Notes under the pieces: model-generated
Told to the model about the DNA's origin: nothing
The model's input: only the letters and a program-made list of their open reading frames with translations
The model's database searches: none
Program-made: the position numbers and the translations under genes
Shown: positions 1 through 7,235 of the stretch, one piece after another
Layout of the letters: the number at the start of each line of letters is the position of its first letter
Numbering within the stretch: position 1 is the first letter of the stretch
Source: Salinispora cortesiana
GTDB taxonomy: Bacteria > Actinomycetota > Actinomycetes > Mycobacteriales > Micromonosporaceae
Direction of reading: 5' to 3'
Length of the DNA stretch: 38,597 nt
Assembly (NCBI RefSeq): GCF_000484695.1
Contig: NZ_AXVR01000046.1
Coordinates: 1-38,597, forward strand

Positions 1-147
1 CCCGACGGCTACCTCGCCTGGACCGCACCCGGCAGCACCCACGACCTCACCCACGCCCTCACCCGCTGGTTCGGCACCCCCCAGAACGGAACAGCACCGA
101 GCGGGCCGGCGCCGGCCGCCGGTCCACCCCGTCTCGACTACGGCTAA
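1..147 (+). CDS. C-terminal end of an FAD-dependent aromatic hydroxylase (partial)
   Basis: Frame 1 is open from the window edge to TAA at 145-147 and gives 48 residues beginning PDGYLAWTAPG. That start resembles the last strand of the C-terminal thioredoxin-like domain of PgaE/RdmE/rifampicin-type flavoprotein monooxygenases, which usually read 'VRPDGYVAW'; the same motif occurs in the two complete flavin hydroxylases of this window (RPDNHVGW and RPDGHVAW). After it comes a Pro/Ala-rich tail. The catalytic FAD domain lies outside the window, so substrate cannot be judged. It runs in the direction of the StrR-like gene 51 bases downstream. Family assignment is from one short motif and is moderately sure. 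Confidence 0.6.
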   Translation, partial: PDGYLAWTAPGSTHDLTHALTRWFGTPQNGTAPSGPAPAAGPPRLDYG

Positions 148-198
148 AGACGCCCCTGCCACCCTCGGCCCAAACGGCAACCGAGGAGGGCGTACCGG

Positions 199-1305
199 AT
201 GTCTCGTCACCACGGGCAAGCTGCGCTGGCCGCGGAAGGCTTCAGGCTCGCCAGGGCGGGCAGCGACGAATCGACGGGTAGCGACGATTTCGACCTGAAA
301 AGCTTCGAACGACTGCCGGCCCGAGACGTTCCCCTGGACGCACTGTCGCCCAGCCTGCGGCTACGGCAGGGTGGCACGAGCGGAGCCCACGTCCAGCTTC
401 TCGTGGAGGCGGGCGGCACCACGCAGCTACCGCCGCTGCTCGTTCAGGAGGAGGGCTGGCGGGTGATCGACGGGCTACACCGGCTCGAGGCCGCCCGGAT
501 CCGCGGCGACCACGTCATCCCCGCACGCTTCCTGGACTGCACCGACGCCGAGGCGCTCATCCTGGCGATGCAGGCAAACATCGCTCATGGGCTACCGCTG
601 TCCCGACCCGACCGGCTCTCCGGCGCCAACCGGGTGCTATCGGAGTATCCGGACTGGTCCGACCGGGCCCTCGCCGCCATCACCGGATTGAGCGCGAAGA
701 CGATCGCATCGTTGCGTACCCGGTCGACGGGGGCAGCCGAAGCCGGCGGCAAGCGGATCGGTCGGGACGGAAGGCGTCGTCCGGTCACCGCGGTGGAGGG
801 CCGGCGTCGCGCCGCCGCCTACCTCAACGCCCACCCGAACGCCCCGCTGCGGCAGGTCGCCCGAGAGGCCGACGTGTCGCTGGGCACCGTCCATGATGTG
901 AGCGCTCGGCTGCGCCGGGGCATCAGTCCGGAGCGCACCGGGCACCGTCTTCCCCCGGTCGAGCCGCCGGCGGGACCAGACCGGCGGGCCGCGGTGCCCA
1001 CCCCCACGCTGCCGGCCCCCCGGGGTGGTGCCCTACGGCGCCCGGGACGCACGACCACTCCGCTGACCTGGGCCGGGGTGGCAAACAAACTGGCTACCGA
1101 TCCATCCATCCGGTACACCGAAGGCGGCCGTGCGTTCATTCGGTGGATGGCGTGGCACGCCGGTGCCCCACATCGCTGGCGGGAGGTAGCCGGCTCCATC
1201 CCGCCGCACTGGCTTAGCGTGATCGCCCCACTCGCGGACAGCATCAGCGAGGAGTGGAGCCTCTTCGCCGAACAACTCAAGCGCAAGCAGGAGGACGGAG
1301 CGTAG
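199..1305 (+). CDS. StrR/NovG-type ParB-like pathway-specific transcriptional activator
   Basis: A 368-residue DNA-binding protein with a ParB/Srx-like N-terminal domain, seen at residues 40-130 with the hallmark VIDGLHRLEAAR (89-100). Two helix-turn-helix stretches follow, near 150-170 (ALAAITGLSAKTIASLR) and 216-240 (READVSLGTVHDVSARLR). ParB partition proteins share this fold, but length, HTH placement and the gene neighbourhood fit the StrR/NovG/Bbr activators of antibiotic clusters. The start ATG has GGAGGG eight bases upstream. Two StrR/NovG-type inverted repeats in this window (4977-5005 and 8853-8882) are candidate targets and support this reading. A chromosomal ParB would be expected beside parA, which is absent. 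The C-terminal 100 residues are less typical and unassigned. Confidence 0.8.
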   Translation: MSRHHGQAALAAEGFRLARAGSDESTGSDDFDLKSFERLPARDVPLDALSPSLRLRQGGTSGAHVQLLVEAGGTTQLPPLLVQEEGWRVIDGLHRLEAARIRGDHVIPARFLDCTDAEALILAMQANIAHGLPLSRPDRLSGANRVLSEYPDWSDRALAAITGLSAKTIASLRTRSTGAAEAGGKRIGRDGRRRPVTAVEGRRRAAAYLNAHPNAPLRQVAREADVSLGTVHDVSARLRRGISPERTGHRLPPVEPPAGPDRRAAVPTPTLPAPRGGALRRPGRTTTPLTWAGVANKLATDPSIRYTEGGRAFIRWMAWHAGAPHRWREVAGSIPPHWLSVIAPLADSISEEWSLFAEQLKRKQEDGA

Positions 1306-1415
1306 CGCCACCCGCCGACCACCACCCCCTGCCCGGGTCAACTCCTACTCGACCGGAATTCGCGGGAGCACGGCGAGACTGCTACGACATCGCAGCCCAC
1401 GAAAGAGCAGGCGAC

Positions 1416-2882
1416 ATGGTGGACAACGAACAGGATCGGGCAGGTACGGCGCCCCACGTGGTCATCGTCGGCGGCGGCATCACGGGGGTGACAGCGGCGT
1501 TCTACCTCCGGAACGAGCCGGTACGAATCACTCTCCTCGAGGCAACACCGCGGCTCGGCGGGAAGCTGTCCGCATCAGAGGTGGCGGGCGTCCTCGTTGA
1601 CGAGGGGGCGGAAGGGCTGTATGCCCGACGGCCCAGGACCACCCGATTGATCAACGCGGCCGGTCTCGGCGATCAGCTCGCCCTGGCCGGCGCCACCACG
1701 ACCGCGATCTGGAGCAGGGGTGCGCTCCGGCCCCTGCCCACCAGCCAGTTCATGGGCATCCCTGCGGACCTGGACGCCCTCGCCGAGTCCGGCATCCTCT
1801 CGCCGGACGGGGTGGCCGCGGCCCGCCGTGACCTTGAGCTGCCACCGACCGAACGGGACGGCGACGTCTCCGTTGCGGCCTACGTCTCGCAACGGCTCGG
1901 CCAGGAGCTACTGGACCGCCTCGTTGACCCGTTCCTCAGCGACGTCTGCGCCGGCCGCTCCGACCAGCTCTCCTTCGAGGCCATGCTGGCCCCGCTGGCG
2001 AACGCGGCTCGCAGATACCCGTCGCTAGTCCGGGCGGCGGGCTCGCTGATCCCCCCGCCGCCACCGGACGGGCAGGAGCCGCCGACCGGGATCGGTACCC
2101 TGACCGGCGGGCTCGGCAACCTACCCCAGGTGTTGGTCGACGCAGTTCTCGCCGACTCACCCGACGCGCAGATACGAACCGGGGCCGAGGTCACCGGCCT
2201 GGCTCCGGAGCAGCAGGGGTGGCGGTTGACCGTCAACGCCGACGCCGGGACAGAACACCTCACCGCGGACGCGGTGATTGTCGCCGTCCCTGCCGGACCC
2301 GCGGGGCGGCTGCTGGCTGGCGTACCTGGAGTGGCTTCGGCCGCCGCCGAACTCGGGCAGCTCCCGTACGCCAGTGTCGGCATCATCACGCTGGCCTATC
2401 CCCGCACGGCATTCGCCGGTGGGCTCGCCGCGCGCGGGCTCTGCGGCTACCGCGTTCCGGCGGTGGACGGACGGACCGTCAACGAGGTGACCTTCTCGAC
2501 GGTGAAGTGGCCGCACCTGGCGGGTGCGGTGGAGATCCTGCGCTGCTCGGTCGGGCAGGTCGGCGACGAGGCAGCGCTGCACCGCGACGACGCCGACCTC
2601 GTCCGGCTGGTCACCGCCGAGGTCGCCGCGGCTACCGGGGCGGTCGGTGCCCCGATAGCGACGCGGGTCACCCGCTGGGCGAGCGCGCTGCCCCAGTACA
2701 CGGTCGGCCACCTGGATCGGGTGAACCGGATCCGGACGGCGGTGGGTGGCGTGCCGCGGCTCGCCGTCTGCGGCGCCGCGTACGAGGGAGTGGGGGTCGG
2801 CACGTGTATCGCCGATGCGCACAAAGCCGTTGACCAGGTGCTCGTGGGACTGGCCGGAAAGACCGTCGCCACCTTGACCTGA
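1416..2882 (+). CDS. hemY: HemY-type oxygen-dependent (copro/proto)porphyrinogen oxidase
   Basis: A 488-residue FAD amine-oxidase-superfamily protein. The dinucleotide-binding motif GGGITG is at residues 19-24, followed by a glutamate at the end of the second strand (LLEATPRLGGK). A GTLTGGLGNLPQVL stretch and the C-terminal GAAYEGVGVGTCIA motif are both typical of HemY/PPOX. Family role: six-electron oxidation of coproporphyrinogen III (in actinobacteria) or protoporphyrinogen IX in heme synthesis. The ATG at 1416 is preferred because an upstream extension would be low-complexity; a weak purine-rich site (AAAGAG) precedes it. No other heme gene (hemE, hemQ, hemH) is beside it, so it looks like an orphan copy. 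It might support heme supply for the two P450s and heme-containing StaD, or be an unlinked housekeeping gene; this is inference. Confidence 0.8.
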   Translation: MVDNEQDRAGTAPHVVIVGGGITGVTAAFYLRNEPVRITLLEATPRLGGKLSASEVAGVLVDEGAEGLYARRPRTTRLINAAGLGDQLALAGATTTAIWSRGALRPLPTSQFMGIPADLDALAESGILSPDGVAAARRDLELPPTERDGDVSVAAYVSQRLGQELLDRLVDPFLSDVCAGRSDQLSFEAMLAPLANAARRYPSLVRAAGSLIPPPPPDGQEPPTGIGTLTGGLGNLPQVLVDAVLADSPDAQIRTGAEVTGLAPEQQGWRLTVNADAGTEHLTADAVIVAVPAGPAGRLLAGVPGVASAAAELGQLPYASVGIITLAYPRTAFAGGLAARGLCGYRVPAVDGRTVNEVTFSTVKWPHLAGAVEILRCSVGQVGDEAALHRDDADLVRLVTAEVAAATGAVGAPIATRVTRWASALPQYTVGHLDRVNRIRTAVGGVPRLAVCGAAYEGVGVGTCIADAHKAVDQVLVGLAGKTVATLT

Positions 2883-2991
2883 GGGATGGCCCCCTCCTCG
2901 CCCACCCCACCCGGGAAACCGCCGGGGAAGTATCCCACGCCCGCCCGGGCTGGCTGGCCGGGCGGGCGCGAGGTAGGCGCAGGTGCCGGGA

Positions 2992-4764
2992 TCAGGTTCG
3001 TGTTGGCCGCGCGCTCTCCAGGATGCGGCCGAGGGCTGCGGCCAGCTCACCGGTCGGGTTCGCGCCAGCGCCCCTGCTGCGCCACCCCACGTGATTGTCG
3101 GGGCGGACCAGGATGGCGCCCTCGTCGGTGACTTCCCGGACCCGTGGCCACCGGTCGTCGGCGGGCACGAACTCCGCATCGACCCCGATGGCGATGGTGC
3201 TGATGGGGACCGAGAGCTTCTCCGCCACCGCCGCTGCCGCCGCCCGCCATCGCTCCGCCTTCGGGCCGATGATCAGCACGAAGCTACCGGCGGAGCCGGT
3301 CAGGTCGTGGGTGGACAGCATCCGGCCGGCACGTTTGATCCAGGCGTGCGGCAGCAGATGCCCGGGCCGGGTGGTGGGGTGGTAGACGTCGCGCAGCGGC
3401 TCCCGCGGTGGCGGCGGGCTACCGTCGGGGACGACCGCACCCTGCTCGTACGCGAAGCCCAGCTCGACGTCGTGTGCCTGACATCCACCCCGGTGGGTGG
3501 CGAACAGCTCGGCGGCCCGGGCCCGCGCCGCCGCGGCGATCGGGGATGGGTCGATGAACGCCGCGAACGCTCGCTCCCGACGCTGCGGCGCGGTGTGCTG
3601 ACCGACCCCGACGGCCTCGAGGATCGCGTGGTGGTGCAGGGCCGCGGAGACCGCCCAGTCGACGTTGTGCCGACCGATCGGGTGCCGCTCGGCCTGGTAC
3701 GTGTCGAGCAGACTGTCGGGGGCGCGGCCGGCGAGTACCGCGGCGAGCTTCCACGCGAGGTTGTGTGCGTCCTGAATCCCGGTGTTCAGTCCCAGCCCGA
3801 CGGTGGGGGGCTGTCGGTGGGCGGCATCACCGGCAAGCAGCACTCGACCGACCCGGTACTGGTCGGCGACCAGGGACTCCACCGACCAGTTCGTGACCTG
3901 GCGCAGCGTGAGCTCCAGGCCGGGCAGCCCGAGGACCTCACGGATCTTGGAGACGATGCTCTCCGCGGGGTAGCGCTGCGGGTCACCCGGCGGAAAGTGC
4001 AGGACCCATTCCTCGCAGTGTTTGCCCCAGGTGGGGCCCATCTCGATGAGGTTACTGGATAAGTCGGGGTCGTGCGGATTGAGGAAGTGAGTGAGCAGGG
4101 TGCCCTCGCGCCACCAGGGCGACAGGTCTGCGGTGAAGTAGGCGGTGGTGACCTCGAGAAACCCCGGAAGGCCCAGCATCTGTACGCCGAGCGCCGCGCC
4201 GACTGTGCGGCCGCCGTCAGCCGCGATGAGGTAACGGGCCGCCACCGTGGTGACCTCGCCGGTATCGACCGCTCGGACCTGGGCTACCACCCGGTCGCCT
4301 TCCTCGGCGAAGCTGACCAGTTCATGACCGAACCGGATCTCTCCCGGGTTGCGCCGCTCGGCGTGTTGCCGCAGGATCGGCTCCAACCGGACCTGGGGTA
4401 GCTTGACCGGTAGTACCGGCCCAGCCGCCTCATAGGTCTCCCGCAACGCGCCGCCGCCGAACGCGTCCATCTCCTGAATGACCAGACCGTCGAGGGGGCC
4501 TCCCCCGCCGAGCGAGGTCAGCCAGCGCAGCTTGCCGAATTCCTCCAGGCACGCCCCCTGCTGGACCACCTCAGCATCGAGCTCATGCTGGCGGAAGATG
4601 CCCATCGTCCGCTGGTTGAGATAGTGCGCCTTCGGCATTCTCGACGTACCCGGGTGCCGCTCCACCAACAGGTGGCGTACACCGTGGTCGGACAGAAAGA
4701 CGGAGGCAGCCAGGCCGCATCCACCGCCGCCCACGACAAGAACCGGAACCTCTATCGTTGCCAT
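2992..4764 (-). CDS. FAD-dependent aromatic hydroxylase (TfdB/TetX-like class A monooxygenase)
   Basis: 590 residues. The Rossmann motif VGGGGCG is at residues 11-17, an internal DG motif (IAADGGRTV) contacts FAD/NADPH, and LLAGDAAHRQPP is the second FAD motif. A C-terminal thioredoxin-like domain ends with VRPDNHVGW. The order matches phenol/polyketide hydroxylases such as TfdB or PgaE, which insert one oxygen from O2 into an aromatic substrate using NAD(P)H. The ATG at 4764 has GGAAGGA six bases upstream. Codon 235 is TTA (4060-4062 on the plus strand), a possible bldA dependence. It is divergent from the C26/AhpD/sulfotransferase operon across a region holding a StrR-type operator. Substrate unknown; it is not StaC-like, since the StaC homologue is at 26767-28377. 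Confidence 0.85.
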   Translation of the reverse strand: MATIEVPVLVVGGGGCGLAASVFLSDHGVRHLLVERHPGTSRMPKAHYLNQRTMGIFRQHELDAEVVQQGACLEEFGKLRWLTSLGGGGPLDGLVIQEMDAFGGGALRETYEAAGPVLPVKLPQVRLEPILRQHAERRNPGEIRFGHELVSFAEEGDRVVAQVRAVDTGEVTTVAARYLIAADGGRTVGAALGVQMLGLPGFLEVTTAYFTADLSPWWREGTLLTHFLNPHDPDLSSNLIEMGPTWGKHCEEWVLHFPPGDPQRYPAESIVSKIREVLGLPGLELTLRQVTNWSVESLVADQYRVGRVLLAGDAAHRQPPTVGLGLNTGIQDAHNLAWKLAAVLAGRAPDSLLDTYQAERHPIGRHNVDWAVSAALHHHAILEAVGVGQHTAPQRRERAFAAFIDPSPIAAAARARAAELFATHRGGCQAHDVELGFAYEQGAVVPDGSPPPPREPLRDVYHPTTRPGHLLPHAWIKRAGRMLSTHDLTGSAGSFVLIIGPKAERWRAAAAAVAEKLSVPISTIAIGVDAEFVPADDRWPRVREVTDEGAILVRPDNHVGWRSRGAGANPTGELAAALGRILESARPTRT

Positions 4765-4976
4765 AGTCGTCCTTCCGAATGGTGACCGCCCTGCTGGACG
4801 GGTACGTGGCCAGGCACGCGGCCTCGCCGACCCGCGGTTGTCGACCGCCGTGTGAGGAGGGAATCGACAATCGGGCCGGCCGCTCGCAGTCTGCCGAGAT
4901 CCTCTGCAGTCCTGGTCAAGGACGAATTGATTCAACAACGCTGTCGCCGGCCGAAACAGCGAACAATGGTTGGCGG

Positions 4977-5005
4977 TTTCGACTGCGTTTCGCCGGCGGT
5001 TGAAC
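4977..5005. promoter_or_regulatory. StrR/NovG-type operator between divergent genes
   Basis: Inverted repeat TTTCGACTG - 11 bases - CGGTTGAAC. Against the consensus I recall for StrR/NovG activators (GTTCRACTG-N11-CRGTYGAAC), 17 of 18 positions fit and the spacer is exactly 11. It lies about 210 bases upstream of the flavin hydroxylase start and 64 bases upstream of a candidate -35 box for the C26 operon, so it could serve both directions. The regulator at 199-1305 belongs to the matching family. Binding itself is inference. Confidence 0.65.
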
Positions 5006-5068
5006 GAAGACTCCGCCATACCACCAACCGCTTTCCGGGCGAGTAGCCGATCGCCGCACACCCGACCG

Positions 5069-5096
5069 TTGCCATTGGTCAGAGCACCGTTATAGG
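5069..5096 (+). promoter_or_regulatory. Candidate promoter of the C26/AhpD-like/sulfotransferase operon
   Basis: TTGCCA (5069-5074), a 16-base spacer and TATAGG (5091-5096) resemble a vegetative sigma factor promoter. They lie 138 bases before the ATG at 5234 and downstream of the StrR-type operator at 4977-5005, in the arrangement expected for an activator. This rests on sequence resemblance only. The remaining part of the 469-base divergent region (4765-5233) shows no other element I can support. Confidence 0.35.
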
Positions 5097-5233
5097 TTCA
5101 CCCGGTGGTCGTCGAATGATCCGACGCGTACGGAATCGACCACACCACCCTTGCTGCATTTCAACTGTCCTGCCACCGATCTGTGGGCGGCCTGCCCCCG
5201 ACGGTGCGACCTCCGAAAAATGGTGGGGTGCAC

Positions 5234-6061
5234 ATGAGCTCACTGCGGAACGACTACGCGGCACGGCCAGTGATTGGGGTCTGCGCACGAACTGCTCCGG
5301 TGACGGTGCAGGGGCTCGACACGACCGTCAGCCTGGCGCTGCAGGCCCACGTGGACATGCTCGCCACCGCGGGGTGCGCCCCCCTGTTGGTTCCGCTGCT
5401 GCCGGGTGCCGAGGAGTTCGTGCCGCAACTCGACGGTCTCCTGCTGCCCGGGGGGCCGGACCTGGACCCGGAGCTGTACGGGCAGCCCCGGCACCCCAGG
5501 ACCCGATGCGGCAGCCCCGGCGCGGACCGGGTCGAACTGGCCCTGCTCCGGGCAGCACTCGACGCCGACCGGCCCGTCCTAGCCATCTGCCGCGGGATGC
5601 AGGTACTCAACGTGTTGTCGGGTGGAACCCTGCACCAGCACCTGCCGGAGGCCGTGAACCACGACGGCCACTGCCCCCAGACCGCGACCTTCACCCTCGG
5701 CTCGAACCACCTGCACATCCAGCCCGACAGCCTCGCTGCCGCTGCCTTCGGCGCCGATGTCCCCACCGTCGCCTGCCACCACCACCAGGGCGTCGACCGA
5801 GTCGGTGCGGGTCTGACCGTGACCGCCCGGGCCGCGGACGGAGTCGTCGAGGCGATCGAGTCGACCGGGCACGCGTTCGTGCTGGGGGTGCAGTGGGAGG
5901 CCGGGCAGTACTCCGACACGCGACTGCACCGTGCGCTCGCCGACGCCGCCGGACGTGCGAGACAACGTCCCCTAACCCCGGGAGAATCTGATGGCATCGC
6001 GGATGAACAACCCGTCTCTGGTCGTACCCGACGCGCTGCCGCCCCTACTCGAGCTCGGTAA
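5234..6061 (+). CDS. Class I glutamine amidotransferase-like protein of the C26 / gamma-glutamyl-GABA hydrolase family, catalytic triad incomplete
   Basis: 275 residues resembling PuuD-type peptidase C26 enzymes, which hydrolyse gamma-glutamyl amides. The nucleophile elbow is intact, with Cys119 in AICRGMQVLNV, and a HHHQGVDRVGAG segment (182-193) is typical of the family. The usual QWHPE motif that supplies the His and Glu of the triad reads QWEAG instead (residues 220-224), so both partners are replaced (Glu222, Gly224). The protein may therefore be non-hydrolytic or use another base. The ATG at 5234 is chosen because similarity starts there; GGTGGGG precedes it. Its 3' end overlaps the AhpD-like gene by 71 bases, so the two are likely co-transcribed and perhaps translationally coupled. 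A glutamate decarboxylase occurs in the same window, but no gamma-glutamyl ligase is visible. Confidence 0.75.
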   Translation: MSSLRNDYAARPVIGVCARTAPVTVQGLDTTVSLALQAHVDMLATAGCAPLLVPLLPGAEEFVPQLDGLLLPGGPDLDPELYGQPRHPRTRCGSPGADRVELALLRAALDADRPVLAICRGMQVLNVLSGGTLHQHLPEAVNHDGHCPQTATFTLGSNHLHIQPDSLAAAAFGADVPTVACHHHQGVDRVGAGLTVTARAADGVVEAIESTGHAFVLGVQWEAGQYSDTRLHRALADAAGRARQRPLTPGESDGIADEQPVSGRTRRAAAPTRAR

Positions 6062-6437
6062 AGTGATCAACCAGGTCGGCGTGCCGGTCCGGACACTCGA
6101 CCTGGTACGGATGCGGGTCAGCCAGCTCAATGGCCGAGTCTGGATCCTGCCGGCTGATCCGGAGGCCGCAGCGCGGATCGACAATCGCTTGCCCATCGTG
6201 GCTTCCTGGCGCGAGGCCGACTGTTTCACCGATGACGAGCGGGCGGCGCTGGCGCTCGCCGAGGCCGCCACCCGCCTCAGTGACCGGGCGGATCCGGTGC
6301 CGGATGCGGTCTGGGACGAGGCTGCCCGGCACTATACCGAGCCAGAGCTCAGCGCATTGATCATGCATGTCGGGCTGGTAGGTCTCTGGAATTGCATCAA
6401 CATATCCACTCGCCAGGACCCAGGGGACTGGCGCTGA
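5991..6437 (+). CDS. AhpD/carboxymuconolactone decarboxylase-like protein lacking the catalytic cysteines
   Basis: A 148-residue all-helical protein with the CMD/AhpD signature in outline: MRVSQLNG at 41-48, then ASWREADCFTDDERAALALAEAATRL (71-96) and a C-terminal ALIMHVGLVGLWNCIN helix. In active AhpD-like proteins NG is followed by CxxC and a His three residues later, forming the disulfide reductase site. Here those positions are Arg49, Ile52 and Asp56, so peroxidase-type chemistry is unlikely. It starts at an ATG with GGGAGA nine bases upstream and overlaps the C26-like gene by 71 bases. The sulfotransferase gene follows after 40 bases. It may have a structural or ligand-binding role, or a different reaction; I cannot name one. 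Confidence 0.75.
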   Translation: MASRMNNPSLVVPDALPPLLELGKVINQVGVPVRTLDLVRMRVSQLNGRVWILPADPEAAARIDNRLPIVASWREADCFTDDERAALALAEAATRLSDRADPVPDAVWDEAARHYTEPELSALIMHVGLVGLWNCINISTRQDPGDWR

Positions 6438-6477
6438 CTACGGGCCAATCCGACACCGACACCGACAGGAGGTTCAC

Positions 6478-7143
6478 ATGTTACGGCTCATCAACACTGG
6501 CTTGGGCCGGACTGGCACCACGTCGCTGAAGCTCGCGCTGGAGCGCCTCGGCTACGGACCCTGCTATCACATGTTCGACATCGTCAACGACTCGGACCGG
6601 CTCCAGCAGTGGGAAAGGGTCGTCTGCGACGGACAGCGGCCCGACTGGGAGGAACTGTTCAACGGCTTCGTCTCCGCGGTGGACGGACCCAGCGCCGTTT
6701 ACCACAAGGAAATCACTCAGGCATTCCCGGAGGCGAAGGTGATCCTGACCATTCGGGACAGCGAGGAATGGTACCGAAGCACATACGACACGCTGTACCA
6801 ATTCGCGATACGGAACCGCGACAATCCACCGGAACCCGGCTCTGTGCCGGCCCGGATATACCGATTCGTCAACACCATGGTCTGGGATGGTCTCTTCGGT
6901 GGACGATTCGCCGACAAGGCTCACGCCATCAGCGTCTTTCGCCGGCACAACGAGGAGGTTGTCAACTCCGTCGCCCCTGACAACCTGCTCACCTATGACG
7001 TGCGGCAGGGATGGGCGCCACTGTGCGCATTCCTCGGGGTCACGATACCGGCGGAGGACTTCCCACACGCCAACGACGGCGAGTCGATGCGCCGGGTCAT
7101 CCGAGAAGTCGGCGGCGGGGCTGCTGGTACCGCGACCAGCTGA
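6478..7143 (+). CDS. PAPS-dependent sulfotransferase-like protein (Sulfotransfer_4 type)
   Basis: 221 residues. The N-terminal P-loop-like 5'-phosphosulfate loop GLGRTGTTSLK (residues 8-18) and the ILTIRDSEEWYRST segment (about 90-102), which carries the 3'-phosphate-binding Arg and Ser, are diagnostic of sulfotransferases that move sulfate from PAPS to a hydroxyl or amine. It is shorter than most metabolite sulfotransferases but matches the compact Sulfotransfer_4 group. AGGAGG lies six bases before the ATG. The second codon is TTA (6481-6483), a position where bldA limitation would be strongest. It is last in the operon with the C26- and AhpD-like genes. It may sulfate a hydroxylated product of the flavin hydroxylase next door (inference), although many family members have no proven activity. 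Confidence 0.75.
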   Translation: MLRLINTGLGRTGTTSLKLALERLGYGPCYHMFDIVNDSDRLQQWERVVCDGQRPDWEELFNGFVSAVDGPSAVYHKEITQAFPEAKVILTIRDSEEWYRSTYDTLYQFAIRNRDNPPEPGSVPARIYRFVNTMVWDGLFGGRFADKAHAISVFRRHNEEVVNSVAPDNLLTYDVRQGWAPLCAFLGVTIPAEDFPHANDGESMRRVIREVGGGAAGTATS

Positions 7144-7235
7144 GCCGTTCGGCGAGTGTGGCAGGCGCCCGGATCAGGCCGAGGGGCACCACCGCAGCAG
7201 TGTGCGGGCCGCGGCATCGCGGCCCGCACCGAACC

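Noticed and set aside
199..1305. Chromosome or plasmid partition ParB
   Set aside because: No parA partner or parS-like site is seen; HTH pattern and cognate StrR-type operators fit a pathway regulator.
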